DNA of 64,000 nt from positions 1 through 64,000 of the forward strand of contig CAMKKZ010000007.1 of assembly GCA_946413525.1 (NCBI GenBank). The letters run 5' to 3'. This stretch comes from an uncultured Oribacterium sp. GTDB taxonomy: Bacteria > Bacillota > Clostridia > Lachnospirales > Lachnospiraceae. Positions 59,361-64,000 of this stretch are shown in pieces. The first letter of the stretch is position 1, and each line of letters begins with the position of its first letter. The notes beneath the pieces were generated by a model. That model was given only the letters and a program-made list of their open reading frames with translations. It was not told the DNA's origin and searched no databases. Both the position numbers and the translations under genes were made by a program.

Positions 59361-59918
59361 TCAGCCTCTCGACTCATACTCTCCCGTCTGGGTGGAGATA
59401 ATAATCTTGTCGCCGATATTGATGAAAAGCGGGACCATGACTTCTGCCCCGGTTTCCACAGTAGCGGGCTTGGACGCGCCGGTGGTCGTATTCCCCTTCA
59501 GCCCCGGTTCTGTATGGGTCACCTCCAAAGTCACCTTGAGCGGAGGCTCCACGGAAAAAACATTGCCCTGATAGGAAATGACCTTGCAAATTTCGTTTTC
59601 TTTGACAAATTTCATGACATCGCCAATCTGCTCATGCGAAAGGGCAATCTGTTCGAAGGTCTCGTTATTCATGAAATTGTACATTGTGCCATCGTCATAG
59701 AGATATTGCATATCAACCCGGTCAATCCGCGCGGGGGGGAACTTTTCTGTTGGACGGAAAGTACGCTCAGTAACGCCGCCGTTAATAACGTTTTTTAACT
59801 TTGTCCGCACAAAGGCCGCTCCTTTGCCGGGCTTGACATGCTGGAATTCAATAATCTGGACTACCTGTCCATCAATCTCCAGTGTAACACCATTTCTGAA
59901 ATCACCTGCTGATACCAT
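59361..59918 (-). CDS. efp: Elongation factor P
   Basis: 185 residues. It relieves ribosome stalling at polyproline. The N-terminal KOW-like domain has the tip lysine K32 in [18 protein letters not shown]. The central OB domain has [20 protein letters not shown], and the C-terminal OB domain [20 protein letters not shown]. The start at 59918 follows AGGAGGGTTTT; this gives the normal length. Bacillus-type EF-P modification enzymes are not in the window. Confidence 0.97.
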   Translation of the reverse strand: MVSAGDFRNGVTLEIDGQVVQIIEFQHVKPGKGAAFVRTKLKNVINGGVTERTFRPTEKFPPARIDRVDMQYLYDDGTMYNFMNNETFEQIALSHEQIGDVMKFVKENEICKVISYQGNVFSVEPPLKVTLEVTHTEPGLKGNTTTGASKPATVETGAEVMVPLFINIGDKIIISTQTGEYESRG

Positions 59919-60091
59919 AAAACCCTCCTGAAAAATGACGGAATCGCAAGCGATTCCACAAATCACTAAAGTAGCTTAATATAAAATGCCCTTCTTTGCA
60001 AGTATTTCTGCAACGGCATGATGGAAAAAATTGACCAAATATCGCAAGTATCCAGTTATTGTTTTGAGCTTGATAGATGCAAAATTGCCAA

Positions 60092-61402
60092 CTATGGTTC
60101 TGGAAGGATACTGCCGTCTTGCGATACAGAAATGCCGAGGGATATGCTTTCCATATATCTGCAAAATTCCCTGATATCCTCTTCATCAGACAGCATCCTC
60201 GTATACCCTCCGCTGGACTTTCCGGGCAGCAGGCGCAGGGAAATATCTCTGCCCTCCGTAAAGACTGCCTCCAATAATGCCGTTCTGGGGATTGAGCTTC
60301 CGAATATGAAATTACCGAGACTATATGCGACGGGTGTTCCTCCGATCCATTCCAGCCCCTGCAAAACATGAGGATGCGCGCCCAGCACCAGGTCGGCTCC
60401 CGCGTTTACGCAGGTCTTAGCCAGATTCTTCTGGACTTCATTCGGCTTTTCCGCGCGTTCAATCCCCCAATGCAGATAAACGATGACATAATCCGCTTTC
60501 TTTTTGGCCTCCATAATATCCTTTGCCAGCATTTCCCCATCGTCATATGCGGAAAATAATCCCGGGCTGCTGCTGCCTGCAGCCCATTCCGACACCGGAA
60601 TCACGCGTGTGGCTCCCAAAAAAGCAAAAGTCTTCCCTTTGATATCCACATAGGCGGCCTTCCTGGCATCTGAAAGATCCTTCCCCGCGCCAATATGCAG
60701 GATAGACAGGGAATCAAGCGTCTTAATGCTATCCATCATGGCGTCAATGCCGTAGTCGAGGACATGATTATTCGCCAACACGGCCAGATCCGCACCCATT
60801 TCTTTCATGATTTTCCCATATTCAGGGGAGATACGGAAGGTATATTGCTTATCAGGCTGAGGTGTGCCCCTCTCGCTAAAGGGAAATTCCTCGTTTACCA
60901 CAAAAAAATCGGCCGAGGAAATCTCATCTCTGTATCCATCGGACAAAATGCCTTCAATTCCGTCCGCATCCTGATAAGATTCCAGTACGTAATCCGAAAA
61001 ATAAACATCGCCCGAAAAGAGAATTCTCACGGGACCGGAAGCCTCCTCACTGCCTTTCCCGCTGTCATCTTCTTCCTCATCCGTTTCCTGATGAATTACG
61101 ATGCTTGCCCCATCCTCTGCCAGACCTTTGCCTTCTCCCTGCGTTCGGATATGAATCATCTCCGAACTGTCTTTGCCTTCATCTGCCAATGGATCGGATT
61201 CCCCCTCCCCGTTTTCAGGAAAGGCTTCTCCGCGCGAATTTTCCTCAGTAAGGGAGGATTCCTTCGTCTCTCCCTCCTTCCCGGTTAATCTCGGATACAG
61301 CAGTAACACAATCGTTGCCAGACTTTCCAGCACGATAACGAGTAGAATTAAAGAAAGCAACGGGTTGCCCCGTTTTCTTCTTCGATATTGCTTTTCACCC
61401 AT
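60092..61402 (-). CDS. CapA-type metallophosphatase-like membrane protein
   Basis: 436 residues. A short basic N-terminus (YRRRKRG) and one transmembrane helix (about 12-32, LLSLILLVIVLESLATIVLL) anchor a large extracellular part. Residues about 35-130 are acidic and low-complexity. The PGA_cap domain follows (about 140-410) with metal-site motifs VRILFSGDVYFSDY, LAVLANNHVLDYG, YVIVYLHWGIE and LVLGAHPHVLQGLEWI. CapA proteins act in poly-gamma-glutamate export or anchoring, but many homologues have other, unknown roles. The start at 61402 has AAGGGA about 10 bases upstream. No capB or capC is in the window. Confidence 0.85.
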   Translation of the reverse strand: MGEKQYRRRKRGNPLLSLILLVIVLESLATIVLLLYPRLTGKEGETKESSLTEENSRGEAFPENGEGESDPLADEGKDSSEMIHIRTQGEGKGLAEDGASIVIHQETDEEEDDSGKGSEEASGPVRILFSGDVYFSDYVLESYQDADGIEGILSDGYRDEISSADFFVVNEEFPFSERGTPQPDKQYTFRISPEYGKIMKEMGADLAVLANNHVLDYGIDAMMDSIKTLDSLSILHIGAGKDLSDARKAAYVDIKGKTFAFLGATRVIPVSEWAAGSSSPGLFSAYDDGEMLAKDIMEAKKKADYVIVYLHWGIERAEKPNEVQKNLAKTCVNAGADLVLGAHPHVLQGLEWIGGTPVAYSLGNFIFGSSIPRTALLEAVFTEGRDISLRLLPGKSSGGYTRMLSDEEDIREFCRYMESISLGISVSQDGSILPEP

Positions 61403-61490
61403 ATTCACACATTCCCTTCGGAAAGCGGCCAAACACTCGGGCAAAGCGGCACGTAAATATGATGCACACGAAACCGCAAAGGAAATTTGC

Positions 61491-61554
61491 CGCCGCGGGG
61501 CCGCATCCGGCGTAAGCCGGAATGTTTCCTTATGCAGCCCCTGTGATAATAAAA
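61491..61554 (-). repeat. Family B structured repeat (copy B2)
   Basis: CGCGGGGCCGCATCCGGCG-TAA-GCCGGAATGTTTCCTTATGCAGCCCC (in blocks), then GATAATAAAAAG. It is almost the same as copy B1, with paired changes (GCTGCGT..ACGCAGC against GCCGCAT..ATGCAGC). It lies between a terminator and the CapA gene. Confidence 0.75.
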
Positions 61555-61585
61555 AGCCCGCCGTGCAAAACCGGCGGGTTAGCAG
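61552..61585 (-). terminator. Terminator after the coiled-coil gene
   Basis: On the minus strand, AACCCGCCGG-TTTTGCA-CGGCGGGCTTTTTATT. A strong stem and T-tract about 40 bases past the stop. Confidence 0.85.
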
Positions 61586-61624
61586 GGAACGACATCTAAG
61601 CTAATGCCCTGTCTTCAGAATTTG

Positions 61625-62221
61625 TCATTCCTGATTCTGAGGTAAATCCGCATAATCTGAGGTTTCGGTTTCCTGCACATTCTGGAAAGCCTGCTGAAGC
61701 TCGGCCCGATTGGACGTGATGATTTTGAAAGTATTTTGCAGCGAGCCGGACATCTCATCAAAATGCGACCGCGACTCATCCATTCCGCGACGGATTATTG
61801 TTTCCAGGCTGGCGAGCATTTCATCTGTATAACGAATAGCGCTGGAACGGATATTGTTCGCCTCAATAATGGCATTATTAATAATCCCATCCGCCGTATT
61901 CCTGGCCTGCTGTACCAGCTCATTTGCTTTTTGCTGAGCTTGCTGCATAATCTGGTTTTCCGATACCATCTCTGCTGTCTGGCTCTGCGCGTCTTTTAGG
62001 ATATTTTCTGCCTGGTTTTTGGCATCTGTCAAAATAGCTTCCTGTTGGGAAATGATTTTCTGATATTTTTTAATTTCTTCAGGAATACGAAGACGCAATT
62101 CCACCAAAAGTTCTTCCATCTCCTCCTTGTTCACCAAAATCCTTGTATTAGACAAGGGCTGGTATTTGCAGCTATCAATATATTCTTCGATTTCCCCTAT
62201 TAATTGTTCAATTCTGCTCAT
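61625..62221 (-). CDS. Coiled-coil protein, probably membrane/division associated
   Basis: 198 residues, almost entirely helical. The N-terminus MSRIEQLIGEIEEYIDSCKY is followed by KKYQKIISQQEAILTDAKNQ and then long heptads with AENILKDAQSQTAEMVSENQ and NELVQQARNTADGIINNAII. It resembles proteins often annotated as ATPase-like or DivIVA-like in Lachnospiraceae, but there is no ATP motif. It follows coaD on the same strand, a conserved order in the group as I recall. The start at 62221 is chosen on homology-like composition; the ribosome site is weak. Confidence 0.72.
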   Translation of the reverse strand: MSRIEQLIGEIEEYIDSCKYQPLSNTRILVNKEEMEELLVELRLRIPEEIKKYQKIISQQEAILTDAKNQAENILKDAQSQTAEMVSENQIMQQAQQKANELVQQARNTADGIINNAIIEANNIRSSAIRYTDEMLASLETIIRRGMDESRSHFDEMSGSLQNTFKIITSNRAELQQAFQNVQETETSDYADLPQNQE

Positions 62222-62391
62222 ATGCCATACACCCACTCTTCCGCTTTCCAATTTGTTCCCAAACTTGTTCCTTAATTTGTTCCTATTACAGATTTCAATT
62301 TCCAGATTTCAATTTTCAGTTTTTGATTTTCAGTTTTTTTGCTCCCTGTTCAGAGATTTCAAAGGTGGATAAGCTCTCGATATAACAAGCG

Positions 62392-62883
62392 TTATCGCGC
62401 ACTCCGACTTGCAAACTTTTCTTTTAGCCGCTCTTCCACCAGGGCCGGAACAAAAGCATGCACATCTCCCCCAAAGGAAGCAATTTCCTTCACGGTACTT
62501 GAACTCAGATAGGAATATTTCAGGTTAGTAGTCAGAAAAACAGTTTCAATGTCCGGAGCCATAACCTTGTTGGTTTGGGCAAGCTGAAGTTCGTACTCGA
62601 AATCGGTAACTGCCCTGAGTCCTCGCATAATCACGCTTGCGCCGCATTCATGCGCATAGTCCACGGTAAGGCCATCAAAAGACCTGACAGAAACATTTTC
62701 GTAACTTACTGTCAACTCCTTAATCATTTTAACACGTTCAGGCATAGAAAACAATGCTGTTTTTGAACTGTTCAACAGCACGCCTACAATAAGCCTGTCT
62801 ACAATTTTCGAGCTTCTGCTGATAATGTCAAGATGTCCGAGCGTAACCGGATCAAACGATCCCGGATATAAACCGATTATCAT
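62392..62883 (-). CDS. coaD: Phosphopantetheine adenylyltransferase
   Basis: 163 residues, the penultimate step of coenzyme A synthesis. The nucleotidyltransferase motif is [17 protein letters not shown], with T/HxGH in [24 protein letters not shown] and the ATP-contact [13 protein letters not shown] segment ([17 protein letters not shown]) are present. The start at 62883 follows AAGAGGGACTTTTTT; the usual length is about 160. It lies 76 bases after rsmD, the usual neighbour. Confidence 0.97.
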   Translation of the reverse strand: MIIGLYPGSFDPVTLGHLDIISRSSKIVDRLIVGVLLNSSKTALFSMPERVKMIKELTVSYENVSVRSFDGLTVDYAHECGASVIMRGLRAVTDFEYELQLAQTNKVMAPDIETVFLTTNLKYSYLSSSTVKEIASFGGDVHAFVPALVEERLKEKFASRSAR

Positions 62884-62959
62884 AAAAAAGTCCCTCTTAA
62901 AGCGATATTTCGGGTAACTTTGATTGCCATTAACAAACCAGCCATGCTTCAGACATATT

Positions 62960-63514
62960 CTAAGGATTCGAGAAAAAGACATGCTTATTTGTCTTATATT
63001 TTTTTTCCCTGATCAGCCTGTAACCCATTCCGCAAATATCGGAGATATCTTCGTCCCTTGAAGTCTCAAGTATATATAGACAGTCCTTTTCCACATATTC
63101 CTTATCCAAAAGAAGCTTCATCGCAATTCTCTCAAGCCCCCTCCCATAGGGGGGGTCCATATAAATAATCCCAAAATGGTAATCCATGCCGCAGATTCGG
63201 GCGAGGGCCGAGGAGAAGTCAGCAGCAATGATGAGGGAACGATCTCTGAAGCCGGTTCTCTCTACATTATCGGAAATACATTGAATGGCTTTGGAATTAT
63301 TGTCCACGAAAACGGCGCGGTTTGCGTCTCTGGAAAGGGCTTCGATTCCAATCCCTCCGGAACCTGAAAAAAGATCCAAAAAATCCGTACCCGGTATATC
63401 GAATTGAATCATGTTAAACAAAGTTTCCTTAATCCTGTCTGTGGTAGGCCTGGTTTCCATGGAATCCACAGTTTTTAAAAGGAGCCTGCGGGCGCTCCCG
63501 GAAATCACCCTCAT
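62960..63514 (-). CDS. rsmD: 16S rRNA (guanine-N2) methyltransferase RsmD
   Basis: 184 residues. It methylates G966 of 16S rRNA. The N-terminal [15 protein letters not shown] and [15 protein letters not shown] are family signatures. The SAM motif is [18 protein letters not shown], and the catalytic motif YMDPPYGRG. Length is typical. It is placed between recG and coaD, a common Clostridia order. The recG stop lies 345 bases upstream, interrupted by tRNA-Pro on the other strand. Confidence 0.96.
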   Translation of the reverse strand: MRVISGSARRLLLKTVDSMETRPTTDRIKETLFNMIQFDIPGTDFLDLFSGSGGIGIEALSRDANRAVFVDNNSKAIQCISDNVERTGFRDRSLIIAADFSSALARICGMDYHFGIIYMDPPYGRGLERIAMKLLLDKEYVEKDCLYILETSRDEDISDICGMGYRLIREKKYKTNKHVFFSNP

Positions 63515-63619
63515 GTCATCCTCCCCTGCTGAAACGAATTACTAAAGAAAGTTTTATTAGTGTATCAAAATGCAAAGAAACAATCAATAAGCAAATGAGC
63601 AAATGTCTTCCCCTGACTC

Positions 63620-63648
63620 TTGACAGAACTGAATAATTATAGTAGTAT
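63620..63648 (+). promoter_or_regulatory. Promoter of tRNA-Pro
   Basis: A consensus TTGACA (63620-63625), a 17-base spacer and TAGTAT (63643-63648), with the tRNA starting 53 bases after the -10 box. Confidence 0.65.
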
Positions 63649-63701
63649 ATTCCTGTTGCAAAAATACAGTGTATGTATATTTATAATCATTTGTTTTATT
63701 T

Positions 63702-63775
63702 CGATGCGTGGCTCAGTTTGGTAGAGCGCTGCGTTCGGGACGCAGAGGCCGCTGGTTCGAATCCAGTCGCATCGA
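63702..63775 (+). tRNA. tRNA-Pro (anticodon CGG)
   Basis: Acceptor CGATGCG/CGCATCG, anticodon stem CTGCG/CGCAG with loop TTCGGGA giving CGG, T-arm GCTGGTTCGAATCCAGT. CCA is not encoded. Confidence 0.93.
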
Positions 63776-63786
63776 TTAAGTGAAAA

Positions 63787-63824
63787 ACAAAAGGGCTTCG
63801 GTTTGCCGAAGCCCTTTTGTTTTG
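63787..63824 (+). terminator. Terminator after tRNA-Pro (and recG on the other strand)
   Basis: AAAAGGGCTTCGG-TTTG-CCGAAGCCCTTTT followed by GTTTTG. It works for the tRNA and probably for recG converging from the right. Confidence 0.85.
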
Positions 63825-63858
63825 TTCGAAAACATTATTAAGGAACTACTCAACGGCC

Positions 63859-64000
63859 TCATTCAGGACTCATATAACGTTCCAGGGCACGGAGGAGGGC
63901 GGTATGCCCATCTTTCTTAAGTCCCGGGTCATCGATAAGTATGCTGCGCGCATCCTCATAGGCATCCTCTAGGATTTTCCTGTCCCGATAGATATCCGCA
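63859..64000 (-). CDS. recG: ATP-dependent DNA helicase RecG, C-terminal end (partial)
   Basis: Only the last 46 residues are in the window, ending ALLRALERYMSPE. The visible KILEDAYEDARSILIDDPGL and the GHTALLRAL segment fit the C-terminal tail of RecG, where alternating acidic helices follow the helicase core. The position just upstream of rsmD and coaD on the same strand is the classical recG-rsmD-coaD order. The call rests on context plus this short tail, so it is less certain than the others. Confidence 0.7.
   Translation of the reverse strand, partial: ADIYRDRKILEDAYEDARSILIDDPGLKKDGHTALLRALERYMSPE

Overview
The window looks like a chromosomal segment of a strictly anaerobic, fermentative Clostridia, most likely a Lachnospiraceae-type organism. 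The evidence is an NADH-linked [FeFe]-hydrogenase operon with a companion group-D-like hydrogenase/DRTGG/PHP cluster, ScpA/ScpB, a YjfB-type motility peptide, Gram-positive PTS proteins, and strong GGAGG ribosome sites. There is no prophage, IS element or CRISPR array. Most genes are on the minus strand. No taxon name can be fixed from the sequence alone.

Layout. 0-6.8 kb: YjfB-like peptide, NlpC/P60 wall hydrolase, family 2 glycosyltransferase, DapF, a STAS / anti-sigma ATPase pair, an S1-domain RNA-binding protein and a cyclophilin. 6.9-15.3 kb: a sucrose island with EI, HPr (Ala at position 46), an IIBCA sucrose-type permease, a HAD phosphatase and an amylosucrase-like GH13 enzyme, divergent from a ROK fructokinase. 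15.4-25.5 kb: TPR lipoprotein, dUTPase, ScpB-ScpA-metallophosphoesterase, a small XRE regulator, FtsH, a DUF1015 protein, SerA and SerC. 25.8-35.6 kb: a coiled-coil membrane protein, UvrB, an RpiR regulator, tRNA-Arg and a complete branched-chain amino acid ABC operon (livKHMGF). 35.9-46.7 kb: D,D-carboxypeptidase, small membrane proteins, VanZ-like protein, SH3b protein, GNAT, glycogen phosphorylase and IleS. 47-56 kb: the hydrogenase operon (NuoE-like, ATPase, 2Fe-2S protein, NuoF-like, HydA) converging on a five-gene overlapping cluster (two DRTGG-type proteins, an ATPase, a group-D-like hydrogenase homologue, a PHP phosphoesterase). 56-64 kb: acyltransferase, ArgS, EF-P, CapA-like protein, a coiled-coil protein, CoaD, RsmD, tRNA-Pro and the 3' end of recG.

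The most unusual feature is the density of intergenic structured repeats. At least six families can be told apart by eye. Family A (about 20 copies, 60-75 bp, often in 70-71 bp tandem) sits immediately upstream of ribosome-binding sites, always in the same orientation to the downstream gene, and folds as two hairpins whose stems differ between copies while pairing is largely kept. Families B-F are larger palindromic elements found mainly at gene 3' ends and between transcription units. One family E copy lies in frame inside the metallophosphoesterase gene and appears to be translated, like the Rickettsia palindromic elements. Family D keeps a perfect long hairpin with a shared loop although the arm sequences differ between copies. 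I regard families A, D and E as the best candidates for something not previously described.
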